Source: Epinephelus fuscoguttatus
Lineage: Eukaryota > Chordata > Actinopteri > Perciformes > Serranidae
Assembly: GCF_011397635.1 (NCBI RefSeq)
Contig: NC_064770.1
Span: 25,341,603-25,405,602, forward strand
Length of the DNA stretch: 64,000 nucleotides
Direction: 5' to 3'
The notes beneath the pieces were generated by a model. It was given only the letters and a program-made list of their open reading frames with translations, searched no databases and had not been told where the DNA came from. Each line of letters opens with the position of its first letter. Within the stretch, counting starts at the first letter, position 1. Positions 12,889-24,260 of the stretch are shown piece after piece. Both the position numbers and the translations under genes were made by a program.

Positions 12889-13647
12889 ATGGAGCTCCCT
12901 GCCGCCGGAGAGCACGTCTTTGCGGTGGAGGGCATCGAAAAGAAGCGCATCCGCAAGGTAACAGAGAGAGGGCATGTTTGCAGAACGCGCTCGGGACGGT
13001 GAGATACTGCGTTTGTGACACGAGCTTCACCAAATTTTTCCTTCTCCACCATCACAGGGCAAGATCGAGTACCTGGTCAAGTGGCGAGGCTGGTCTCCCA
13101 AGTAAGTCCTAATGCAACATAAGCTTCAACAATTAACCCTTGCATGGCATTTTTGCAACAAAATCAAGTGTTGTTACTTAATAAATGCCATTCATCAAGG
13201 GCGTGCGCGCACAGTGTGTGTGGTTGTTTGTGGCTGAGTGTGTGTGTGTGTGTGTGTGTACGCTGGGAGAGCGCGGTCGGTATGTGTTTCGGTGTATCCG
13301 CGGATGCCTTCACTAATTTATGCGAGGGAAGGGGGTAGGCACAGCCATGTAATCCCGTTTTAATTATTTCTGCTCTGCCAGCGAAATTACGAGACAGTGG
13401 TGCTAAAATGGCCGACTGTATGTTGGTGCTGGAGGACTGTTTGGAGAGCACATACACACAATTCGTGTGTGACATGTTGGCTGTGCAGTTGCGTGTCCCC
13501 ATGGTTGTTTTGCTGTAGCGGGAATGTGGCTGATAGATGTTGCAAATTTATATTCAAGTAAACAAATGTGCAGAAACACCTTGTGACAGGAGGCCCTGCT
13601 TTACCTGTCCACTCCTCACTGGCTGCACTGTAAATGAAGATGTGGGA

Positions 13648-13695
<48 letters not shown>

Positions 13696-16600
13696 CAGTC
13701 AGAGGCTGAGGCCTGTGTGTCAGTTAGAAAAAGGAAGTCTGCACGTGACAGCTCTGTGACAGTTGCCCTCTCCTCTCTGCAGATACAACACATGGGAGCC
13801 AGAGGAAAACATCCTTGACCCGCGGCTCCTCGTCGCGTTTCAACACAGGTGAGAGAGATGTGGACTTCGGACGAGGCCGCAGCAGCCTCCAGTTCAGCCA
13901 TGACCATATATGGGCATGGGAGGAGGGGCGCTCCAGTAACTCTAGCACTGATCTCCCCCTCCTCCTCCTCCTCCTCCTCCTCCTCCCCACAGGACTGTCT
14001 CCTGGGGAAAAGGCAGGGGATGTGGTAGTGAGAATTCCTAAATCATACTAATGGGAGGATCGGACACGCAGAAATATGCATGGATGTACACGTAAATTGT
14101 AACAAATTATCATCTGATTACGTGATTTTGCGTCAGGAATCAGAGGCCTTCCATGCCTGCCATGACCCAATTTCACAAAGACAACAGACATAGCTGCCTT
14201 TTTTTGCCAGATGGTGCACGATGGACCGATGAAAATGGGAAAGGAATGTGGATCAGACTACAAATATTGATATAATCATACAAGCATCACATTTTACCGG
14301 TTGCTTTGTAAAGCCTTAGCAGGACAGGTGCTGAATTAGCAGCTGCACTCCAGGGCCTGGCTGTTTTCATTCAGGGTGCAAGACGCAAGCGCAGCAGTTT
14401 GTTGTGGTTTCACATGAGGAGGCCAAGCTGCTGCCTGATGGGATTCTCATCACTATTAGCAGTCAGAGATCTGCCTCTACCTCTGCAGGCTGATGCTAGA
14501 TAGTGTTTTCCTCCCTATCTCGGGGGGTTGCAGGGGTCAGAACCCTCCTCGATATGTAGAACATGTCCATCTGTCTCACCCAGTAAAAACAACAAAGTGA
14601 CAGAGGACTTTTATTTGACAAAATTAAAGACACTTATACCATAGATTGATGCAGAAAAGGCACAAGCTGGTGCATTAAATCTCACCAGAATGCAGGAAAT
14701 TAAGTGTTTGATGCTCAAAATGTGCTGGCAGAGGACACTCCTCTGTACACCTCGGTCAACCTATATAAACAGATATCTTCATATTATTGCAGATGCATTT
14801 TAAAAACAGTCAGATTGCAGTTTGGCTAATCCATTCCGCCTCTCGCTCAAACGTAATCGGTAAACACTACTCGGACTACAAACGGAAAGCAGAACATTTC
14901 AGATACCAATATCTTGTCCCGTCACCTACAGATTCTGCGCACATGTGCAGAATGTGTTTGTAGAGGTCACCCTAGTTTTGAGGCATCACATGCACCTAAC
15001 ATCTGTACTTTGCTGTGTAATGTTGTGGAAACAGAGTATCTCACCTTGGGTGCATAAATGGTCGATCTGCTTTGGTGCAGACATAGGTTTAGTGGAGGCC
15101 TGTGAGTTAATCAGAAACACATCGATGTCCGTCACAGAGGTTGAGATGTTAATGAATACTAATGCTGCTGTCAGTTTAGCCCGGTGGCGCGTGCACGGCA
15201 ACATCTCGTCTGGGTTGCTGGACCCATGAGGCCTGCAAGATACACTCTCTCTGTAGGCCACCAGGCTGCTCGTGGGACTGGGTAAAGACACGATGGCTGG
15301 GGAAAGGAATTCGCATTTCTGAAAAGGCTAATTGACACGCAGTGCTCTCCAGCGTTTCCAGTGTACCGCTCTCATATTCCCCCGCAGCCTGCCTGCCCGC
15401 CCGCCTGTGTGTGTGTGTGTGGCTCTGTGCTGATGGTCATGGAGTGCTGCCTCTGCGCCGTGTGTGTGGATTCCTCTCTGCTCCCAGAGGATGGGGGAGG
15501 GGATCCGACAAGGGAGGCTGTAATTGCCAAATCTTCTGTGAATAGGGGTCACCCCGTTGGACGCTGTTTGAAAATCGCACAGACATTATAGCATTAAAAT
15601 GTAGACTGTTTATTGTGGCAATTTTCTGGCAGCTCTGATAGTTTGAACATCTGTAGCAAGAGGCCAACAATAGGCCAGGCTCACACATGCCTGGTGAAGC
15701 CTGAGTGCTGCCGGCCTTCACCCACCGCTGGTTATTTATGAGCCAATGATGAGTCAAGGTTTATATCAGGCAGCAATATTTCACAGACGGGCCCAGTGCT
15801 TGATGTAGTCAGTACAACAGTAACATGTTTCACTCTCTCCTCCCTTTATAAAAACATTTCCAAGAGATGTTTGTTATTAGTCAGATGTTCATCACCGTAC
15901 ATTTTCAGGGTGGAGGCGTTGTGTTGCACAAGACATTTCGGTTTGCATGCTTTGAACAGCAGCATGTATCCCAGAAGTACTCCACAATGTTGTATTTATC
16001 CCATTTCATCCCTACCTCATGACCCTAATTAGAGATTGAATGTAGAAGGAAGGGCGTGCTGCAGGAGGGAGGATGTTTGAAAGACAAGGAGAGATTTTCC
16101 CCGCTGTAGCCTTAATTGAATTTCTCCGGGATAATGAGAATATGGAATGGGCCGATTACCATGGAGAGCTATGCAAATAAGGACCATAACGCTTTGCAGC
16201 AGGTCACATGTGGGCATTCATTAGTCCTCCAAATCTAAATTCCACTTTTGACCTTGAATAGGTGGAAGAAAATGAACGAACACTCCAAATGTCAAACCTG
16301 TAATTTTCCATGTGATGTAATTAGATTTTTAATGCAGAAAGGTGAAACACTGTCAGTCAGATGAGATGTTCAATGTAGAAGGTAAACATGGTGCAAGGAA
16401 ATGTAATTATCTTTTGTTTTCACAGAGAGAGGCAGGAGCAGCTGATGGGATATCGCAAACGGGGGCCGAAACCAAAACATCTTTTACTCCAGGTAATTAT
16501 CCTCTTCGTCATCGACTAGTCATCACACATAGTTTCTGTTCAAATGCTGCTTTAGCCTTTGTGTAGGTTTTACTCTGCGAGAGGCCTAAAAGGGGAAGAG

Positions 16601-19310
16601 GCCTGTCAGGTGTTTTAGAGCTGCAGTCATTATGGTCGTGGTTATTAATAGATTTCTTTGATAGAGATAGAGTAAGAGGCAAAGAGAGGATGGGGTTCTA
16701 CAGCTGGATTTGCCTGCACACTCATCATGAAACCGGATTTACTGCCTGAGGTTACGCAAGCGCCGCTTGAGTGCACTCGTTTTATGTGCATGTTCATTAT
16801 TTCTTTATGCTAAATAGCTTCATGTGCAAAACACAGTTTTAAACAGAGCATGTTATTGTAGGGTCTTTTTGCACCAAGGAAATCTGTTTCATCAGAATGT
16901 TTTCTTTCATTTCCCTGTTCGCAAAAATAGATGGCTGAAAGCAGCACCCGTGACGTGCTCTGACTATCTTAGCTTCGGCCTTTACAGGAGCGTATTCTGA
17001 GCCAAATGTGATTATATATTTTGAGAGACTCTGAGCTGATTGCTATGCAGTGTCACTCCTTAAGAGGCATACCACTCTGCCAGAGTCACACGTGGCCAGC
17101 AATCAGGGATAAAGCGTGACATGTCTGGTGGCACTTCTCTGACCTGAGGTCACAGCCAAAGCGTCTTGAGCGTTCCGCTGCAGTGCCCCTCTGACGGCCC
17201 GAGGGGTCAGCCTGTACAGGAGGAGGGGGGAGGGCACAAGATGGTAGGAGGATGGTCGTAAGCTGAGCACTGATTGGATGGTCTGTTTTAATTTCCGATA
17301 GGCTTCAGCTTCCTGTAAACTTTAATGTCATCTGTATTATAGTGTGTGGGCTCGCATATTTTAGCTGTAGCTCCTTTTAAAGGGGCACTACAGCAACTTT
17401 ACTCATAAAGGTCAGTCTGTTCGTCATGCTCAGTTTGTGAAAGCAGTTGTGATGTGATAATGACCCCTCTGGCTCTGGAGGAGAAAATAACCCTGATGAT
17501 GTCATAGTGATGTCATCAGGGTGATCTAATCTTGGGCTTGAGACACGTATTTGTAACATAAAACTCTGCATAACAAAATGGGGGAAGGAGTTTGACAGAC
17601 AATAGCATTTGCAGACAGGGAGGGTTAAAAGACATCGATGCAAGTGGAAAGCATTGTGGGAAATGTAGTATCTAGTGTTACGGAACATGATATGTACTAG
17701 TGACTAAAAATCAGGATATGTCAGCCTCTGTTGCACTGATTTTTATCTCTTGTCAGCCTCCCAACAACTGCAATATTAAAATGGTCTAATTTTTATTTAT
17801 CATTTTTAAGACATCCCAGAATTCCAATCATCATTATATTTTGGTCTTGACAGTAAGATTTTGATGAAAATAGGTGAAATGTTAAAGCTGTTGTTTTGTC
17901 TCTTTCATCAAGGTGCCCTCATTTGCCAGAAGATCCAGTATACCTGCAGGTTTCGAGGAATCATCTCAGGATGCAGAGGCCAGCCTCAAGTCCGATCCCG
18001 TCCCATTCCAGCGTCCCCAGCCTCAACAGTACCAGCTCAACAGCAAGAAGCACCACCAGTACCAGCCCAGCAGCCAGGAGGTCCCCGCTGACCAGCCAGC
18101 CAACGGCAAGAAGAAGTTCATCTACCAGCTCAACAGCAAGAAGCACCACCACTACGAGCCTGACCCCAACATGTACGACGCGCAGGCTTCCAGGCTCAAG
18201 GAGGTGGTCAAAGTTCAGGAGCCGGCCAGTAAACCGACAAATCCTGGCTGGAACTTACCGCTGGCTCTGCAGCAGAAATGGGTTCGGGACAAAGACACAG
18301 GCTGCTTGAGCAAAGTCAAAGAGTTGGCGGTGGAGGTGAGGAAACCGGCTGTTAAAGACGCTGAGAGCGAACATGCCCTTAAACCCAACCCTAAAGACGC
18401 AACCCTACCTAGTGCTATTAGCAGCAAAATGAAGATAATCAAGAACAAAAACAAGAATGGACGTATTGTTATAGTCATGAGCAAATATATGGACAGCAAC
18501 AAGGTTCACGGAGCAAAGGGTAAACACGGGGAATCTTCGGGCGAAGTGAAACCCCAGAACACCAAACCGTCAGAGAACAATCCAGCGCACACGACCAAAA
18601 TGGTGGAGCACCCGGAGAACGGTATCCCCAAAGAGCTCTGTAACGGCAGCTCCCCCCCTGCCGCCGAGCATCCTATAAAGTGTTCCCCAAAGGACAGACA
18701 TTTCTCCAAACCATCGCCAAGCACAGCAGAGGAATACAACACCGAAGTTGCTCGTGGTCAGGCTGATTTACCGGATGATCTACCCCTTCAGTTAACCGCT
18801 AGCTCGCCCTTGACATCCTGGGCTGTTGACACCAACATCCCGACCCCTACATCTGTCGACCAGATCAGGATCCCTTCTTTCCCCAACGACCGCAAGCGAA
18901 AGCTGTCAGGTCCCGTGGAGGACAGGAGCGCCTCTAAAACCTACCTGACTTGTAGAAGCTTCAGCATCCCCAGCACTGTGGTCACACCACCTCAGGACAA
19001 ACCTATGGACCTCCACTGCAGTGGACCACGCCACAGCAGCACATGTACATACGAGGTTATGGACTCTGGCAGCCAGGAGGAGCCGATGGATCTCAGCTGC
19101 CCAAAGACTAAGAAGCAGGTGGAGCCGGAAATAGAGCCCGAGCCTGCCGTCACAAACACGCCTCCCGTCGTAGAAGACACTCAGACACCTGCAGAGAAAT
19201 CAAAAGAAGCACCTGTTAAAAAAATCTCCCCTTTTATGGGAAATATCATAATCACTGACATCACGACAAACAGTCTCACCGTCACCTTCAAGGAATATGT
19301 GTCTTTTTGA
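12889..19310 (+). CDS. cbx4: Chromobox protein 4 (Polycomb group, PRC1 subunit), 5 coding exons
   Basis: Exons: 12889-12957, 13058-13101, 13783-13848, 16426-16492, 17913-19310, all joined with GT-AG introns and kept phase, giving 547 aa (human CBX4 is about 560). CBX4 is a canonical PRC1 subunit that reads H3K27me3 and also acts as a SUMO E3 ligase in the nucleus (established). Residues 10-60 form the chromodomain with aromatic cage F11, W32 and W35. YRKRGPKPK (about 70-78) is the AT-hook-like motif. The CBX4-specific YQLNSKKHH motif occurs twice (about 122 and 153). [11 protein letters not shown] (about 265-275) matches SUMO-interacting motif 1. The C-terminal Pc box (about 520-547; GNIIITD then LTVTFKEYV) binds RING1. 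Two CtBP-type motifs, PMDLHC (446) and PMDLSC (473), replace the single human one. The ATG is the first codon of the conserved MELPA start. The last exon holds 85% of the protein. CBX4 rather than CBX8 or CBX2 follows from YQLNSKKHH and the FKEYV end. Confidence 0.95.
13102..13782 (+). other. cbx4 intron 2, with a short GT run
   Basis: The intron begins GTAAGT and ends TTCTCTCTGCAG style (TCTCTGCAG). It contains GT runs near 13240-13258 and 13649-13694. No additional exon is seen. Confidence 0.7.
13649..13694. repeat. Pure GT microsatellite in cbx4 intron 2
   Basis: About 23 uninterrupted GT units end 88 bases before cbx4 exon 3. Such pure runs are highly polymorphic, and this one lies close to the 3' splice site. 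Confidence 0.95.
13956..13988. repeat. TCC trinucleotide run
   Basis: About ten consecutive CTC/TCC units lie just inside cbx4 intron 3. It is non-coding. Confidence 0.85.
16020..16260. promoter_or_regulatory. Candidate intronic enhancer in cbx4 intron 3
   Basis: Within 240 bases are CCTAATTAGAG (16023), CCTTAATTGAATT (16109), an exact octamer ATGCAAAT (16171-16178), CTTTGCAG (16192) and TGACCTTGA (16249-16257). The last is the consensus ERR/SF-1 half-site. The segment is non-repetitive and 170 bases before exon 4. It resembles a conserved non-coding element, but conservation was not tested. Confidence 0.4.
17370..17690. repeat. Interspersed repeat in cbx4 intron 4 with a hyphenated palindrome
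   Basis: The block starts TTTTAAAGGGGCACTACAG and ends AGCATTGTGGGAAATGTAG, text I associate with a widespread fish repeat. Inside, ACCCTGATGA (17490-17499) is the exact inverted complement of TCATCAGGGT (17513-17522), with near-complementarity continuing into the 13-base spacer. No coding capacity is visible. Confidence 0.5.
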
Positions 19311-20825
19311 GAGACTGTTTGTAAAATGGGACTACCGGTGACCGATTGGATGAATCCTGTGAATATGTGCATATGTAAAAACATCAGAATTTTGTATATG
19401 TGGAAATTTATAATTTATCATTCAAATTCAATATGTTTCTTATAATGTTTTATACTGTAACTCCAATGTGACATCATAGCCAAGAAAGTGCCCTCGAGGA
19501 TTTGAGCGAATGCATTCGGGTGGATGTGTTCCACTTCAAAAAAAACAAAAAAAAACAAAAAAAAAAGCTGTTTATTTGTCATATGGAGCTTGATGGGATA
19601 CTTTTGCTGTTGTTTCATACCTGTACCAAACTTATAACCTGAGATGTATGAAGGTTTATACATATTTTGTATGAATAATATCACTTATTTTGGTCCTGAT
19701 AGAAGGTAGAGAGGATGTTGTTGAATATATGGTGATCGAAGATCAATTGAAAGCACTTAATTACATTTTCATACATCGGTTTGTGTCATGAGGAGAGGAG
19801 AAAGTCTTATTTCACTTTTTACTCCACACAGGTGTGCTCAAACTGACTTAGCATATGTAATTACATGTTTTGTTTGTGGGTTGCTTAAGAAAACACGATT
19901 TAGCTGTGACATCCAAATTTAAAAAGCAGGTGTGTCTGCGTACAGTGCAAACACAGCATGAGGCACACTCGACTGTGTCAGAACCTTTAAGAAACGTCCT
20001 GCGCTTTTCTTCCTTTGTCTGATTTTTGTCAGTGAATATGCCGTTGCAACCAGATCTTACTTTATTGCACATTTCAGCTTTTGCAAACATTTAGGGAATA
20101 AAATGTGACATCTCAAAGATCATTTACTGTTAAGAAGACATAAGGATTCATACCATAATTTATTATGTTACTGTTGAGCTCTCATTCTGCTGGAGTTACT
20201 TTAAAAGTACATGATGCTAGTCTCATTAGGAGCCTCCTAATGTTGCACAGATTAGCGATAATCATCTCATTTTGCTTTTGAAGCTCATCACATGATCTGA
20301 AAAACACATTGTACTACTATTTGCTTTAGACAAAGCTTCCATTAATGAGTATGTCACACGGATTTAATGTGAGTGGCGAGGCTATCTTTTTATACTGTTA
20401 CATGCGATCCAATGAGTGCAAGCTGTTTTGATAATGCTGCTGATAAATCAAATGTCAGAACTGTTGGATGTCCCCTACATTTGAGTCTAAATTGCCTTCT
20501 ACGCACGTTTAATGCAAAACCAGTGAGAATGCTGAAATGATAGTAAAAATGAAGCATATTTATTGACGTTTGATTTGTTGTTCAAAAACAACTACAAAGA
20601 TGCTCTCTGCATCCGAAGCTGCACGTGATTCCACTGAACAGTTAGGAAGACATTTTATCTGCTCCATCTCTGACTTTGTTTTGTTCATTCTGTCTCGCAC
20701 TTGGTTCAAAATCAAAATGATTGATATAAAGTATGTTCTACCACACGTTGGCTGACTCATTGTTGTTGGCACAGCTTATTGGATGGTATGTTCCACAATA
20801 AAGAAAGAGAAATGACCTCTGATAT
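19311..20825 (+). other. cbx4: Probable cbx4 3' UTR
   Basis: After the TGA there is about 1.5 kb without repeats of known type. AATAAA occurs at 20097-20102 and again at 20797-20802. The second is followed within 30-60 bases by a strongly GT-rich stretch (GTGGTGGGTTTGGTTGGTG), the classic downstream element of a cleavage site, so the longer UTR seems likelier. A/T-rich runs (about 19536-19567) lie inside. Transcript ends were not observed. Confidence 0.55.
20797..20802 (+). other. Polyadenylation signal AATAAA, probable distal site of cbx4
   Basis: Exact AATAAA followed by a GT-rich downstream element. A proximal alternative is at 20097-20102. Confidence 0.6.
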
Positions 20826-22227
20826 GTTGTTGCATTGATATGTGGTGGGTTTGGTTGGTGTGTGGATATATTGAACGTTCTATTGGCAGTCTTTTCACAG
20901 TTGTTTCTAGCATTCCAGTGGAAGATTTATGTACGATTGTTCTAGCCCCGCAGTTGTTATGAAGCCCTTCTGCTCATATGGAGAAAGAACGGAATAATAA
21001 ACACTAGAAACACTTACTTACTTGTGAACCATGAATAGAAAAACAGATCACGTTGCATAATCACAAACGATCCTGCACAAAGGGCCCTCTGTATTGCATA
21101 ACAGCACCAGCCGCTTGTATTATTAAAACATTACCCCTGCATTATTTTTCTACTGCAGCTCGACTCCGAGCAGGAATGTAAACACACAACATAACTGCAG
21201 GGAAGGCTGTTATGCAATTCTTAGATTTTATCAAGAAGAAAGGCGTCATGTGGAGCAAGTATTTGGCCGTCACATGGCTTGTAAGCGTGTGTGTGCCGTC
21301 CCAACACAATGTAGCAGTGAAGCGCATCGGTTATATGACATTTAAATATGATGTGTCTGCACTGGGCTTTGTGGCATTTCCAGATCATTGGGTAAGTTGC
21401 TATAAATGGCTGTGTTGCCTCGTAAAAAGGCCTGTGTCACCATGACACAGCAGTTCTCCCTACACTGTTATCATACAGTGAAATTTAGAGGCGAGTTCAG
21501 GCCTACAGAGGCACAGATAGACATGCAAACTTCGGATACACGTGTGCACACGTCAGCCTTAACGAATGGACTTTAATAGGCTTTTCTCACAGCAGACATT
21601 TTGACATGTCAAAGCAGGAAAAGCACAGGTGTTGCTAATAACACTGACGATGGCTCTGTTCTCAAGTGCACCAATGACATTGATAGTGAGCCAGCATGCA
21701 AGGATCCTGAAATCAAAGCAGCTTAATTGAATATAGCTATCATATATATATATTATTTACACCTGTTTTGCTCCTGCTGTGACTTGTCAAAAAGGCCTCA
21801 TGCTGACTTTGCATGACATTTCCAAATGCTGCAGACCTCTCTGTCCCTGTCTTGTAAGTATTACCTGTATTGTAATTATATTATACTGGCTATTTACACA
21901 CACAACATGTATTGCTCATCCGTCTGTCCAGGGAGAGGGAGCTCTCCTCAGCTGATCTCTCTGACACTTCCTCCATCTTTTTCCTTATTACAGGGGTGTT
22001 TGGGGAGATTCTCCTTATCCTAAGTGGTGGTCTAAGGACAGAGGGTGTTGTGTGCTGCACAAAATGGAGGTAAATTTGTGATCTGTGATACTGGGCTGTG
22101 TAAATAAAACTGATTTGACTTAAGGAGGATCATTTAAGGGCCTGTAAGCCTGGACAGACGTGAAAATGTGAGCAGAAATTGTTGTTCTACTGGAATCTCA
22201 AGCGTGTAAAAAGGTTAACTCTTGGAG

Positions 22228-22229
<2 letters not shown>

Positions 22230-22266
<37 letters not shown>
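22230..22266. repeat. GT microsatellite
   Basis: About 18 uninterrupted GT units in intergenic DNA. Confidence 0.95.
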
Positions 22267-22268
<2 letters not shown>

Positions 22269-23047
22269 TTATTCATGGGAGTTGCCTATCAAAGAATGTG
22301 ACACAAACAGAAACCTCTAAAAGGAAAAACAAGACAGAAACTGGAGCTCTTTCTATGTCCACTCAGATGGATTGTAGTGAAACGAATGTCGCCATAGTTT
22401 CCAGCATTTCCACCTATTTTTAAAAATGAATCAACCCCCCCTGAACTCTTCCCTGTTATCTTCATTTTGTTGCCAGTTAAGTGTCATTTCTCGCAGAGAT
22501 TGCCTCTGTGGTTTTCTGGGTTTCATGTGCGTAAAATCCACGTTGAGCCAAAGTAAGAAAATATTTTCATATCTTGAAGGCCAGCACTAAAGGCAACACC
22601 ATCCGGCACATTTACAGATCTGTCAGCTACATGGATCTCATGGAGTTTTCACAATAATTACCTCAACTTTATATTTGTCCTAACCTCATGTCGCTCATAA
22701 AAACAGACTTTTAATTCCCTCTCCCTCTCTGAGATCTCGTGTTGGAAATTAAGATAACCAGCCAAGGTGGGAAATGAAGAGTTAATTAACTAAGAATTCA
22801 AATATCGCCGACTTTGGCCTCTTTATCATGGGAATGAATCCATTAATTAATAAATTAAGAATGTATTTCGGGTGTTATTTGGGCTGTGTGAGCTCCTGAA
22901 GTCTAAAAAGGGCAAAAATATGACGATCAATCGATTAGTCCAAACAGGCCCAGAGGGGACTGTCTAAAACTGGCAACCAAAGACGTGAAAGACGCGCGTT
23001 TTCTCAACAGAAATCAAATGATATGAGCGGGATTTCAAAACCCACGA

Positions 23048-23050
<3 letters not shown>

Positions 23051-23108
<58 letters not shown>
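23051..23108. repeat. Pure CA microsatellite, about 29 units
   Basis: It is the longest uninterrupted dinucleotide run in the window, 58 bases of CA, followed closely by a shorter GT stretch at 23124-23140 that could pair with it. Confidence 0.97.
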
Positions 23109-23109
<1 letters not shown>

Positions 23110-23904
23110 CTCGCAGGTCTCACTGTGTGTGTATGTGTGTGAAGGGTATCTATATAGGCCTTTCATGGCTTTGAACCAACTGTGTGAGTCAGTCATGCAT
23201 CCGTAGGAAACTGAAACATCGTTGAGCAGGGGGCAACATATTTATAGACCAAGTGTGATGTTTCACATTCCCCCTTTATCATCGTACCCAGCAGCAGCAG
23301 CAGCCTGCTCAGTGTCGGTTTCATCCCCGCACAGTGCGGCAGCCTCACAGGATCATGTCAGCAGCAGGATCGTTTGGATAATTTAAAGCCCAGTGTGTGA
23401 CCCGGTGGAGGCCTGTTGCTCAGAAAATTTAATAGATCTAAATACAGAGGTAATATTTGAGAATAAAATAATGAAAGGGGCTTGCATTAATTAGGGGATT
23501 ACCTGTGTTTTCTTTTAGAATACATACGAGGTGGAACAAAAGCATCAGTTGGTGTTTCATTTTCATCCAGACAGAGCTGTTAAACACAAATAGATGCAAC
23601 CTAAAAATGTAAAATAGTGTGAGAAATGAGAGCTGCATGACTCTGTGGTGTATCAGGCTGCTGTAAAGGATGCTTTCTAATTCAAAGCATGCGCTGAAAT
23701 GTGGCAAAGCTGCAGGTTTGAGCCACACCGCTTCACAGTTTCTTGCTTGTGGTTTTTTTTTTTCTTCTTAATGTGAGAGCCACCTTCAGTAGAAAATGTC
23801 GCCCGGTAAAGTAGGACAGTGAACAGCGAGCTGTGTGCAGCAGTTGCCCAGAAACCAGAGAGCCAATAATGTTCTCACAGAGCCAGCACTGTTTATTCAT
23901 GTAC

Positions 23905-24260
23905 GGCTGTCGCCATTGCGGCTCCCGCAGACTCACTTTTCATCGACTCACAGCCAAATATGGAGAACCGCAGCAGCGCAGCAGTGTGCGCGAGGCTGCC
24001 TGCGTCTCTGCACGCACCAAGCCGCCTTTCTCTCTGAACACAAACCATGCAGGCTATAGCCATTATAGCACCGACAGGAAATGTCGGTCTACAGGCTATG
24101 ACTATCAAAATGGTGGTTCATATTTCGACGGCAGCCACAACGCATCTTTTGTCCGCGGCGCGCCCGCCTTTGTCTGCTCCACAGCGGGGAGAATTTAAAC
24201 AGATAGCAGCAAATATATCATCCAGTGTCTTTAACGTGATCGACGGTGGAGACGGACACA
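23905..24260. promoter_or_regulatory. CpG-dense patch upstream of cbx8 with YY1-like cores
   Basis: CpG is visibly enriched (GCGAGG, CGCACC, GTCCGCGGCGCGCCCGCC, GATCGACGG) against an A/T-rich background. GCCAT cores occur at 23912, 24059 and 24280, and AAAATGGTGG at 24107. It sits about 2.7 kb upstream of the cbx8 ATG. It may be an alternative promoter, an unannotated transcript start or a Polycomb response element. A 121-aa + frame (23833-24198) spans it but matches no family known to me. Confidence 0.4.

Larger units (their letters stand above)
13849..16425 (+). other. cbx4 intron 3 with possible regulatory block
   Basis: The intron is 2.6 kb with no exon-like frame of known family. A TCC run lies at about 13956-13988. 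The segment 16020-16260 is free of obvious repeats and dense in factor-binding-site cores (listed separately). The rest (14050-15980) is unique-looking sequence with nothing I can name. Confidence 0.6.

Noticed and set aside
12376-13002. A 208-aa + frame running through the cbx4 leader into exon 1
   Set aside because: It contains the GA-run translation (repeated Arg-Glu/Ala) and is out of frame with MELPA. The conserved cbx4 start lies inside it in another frame.
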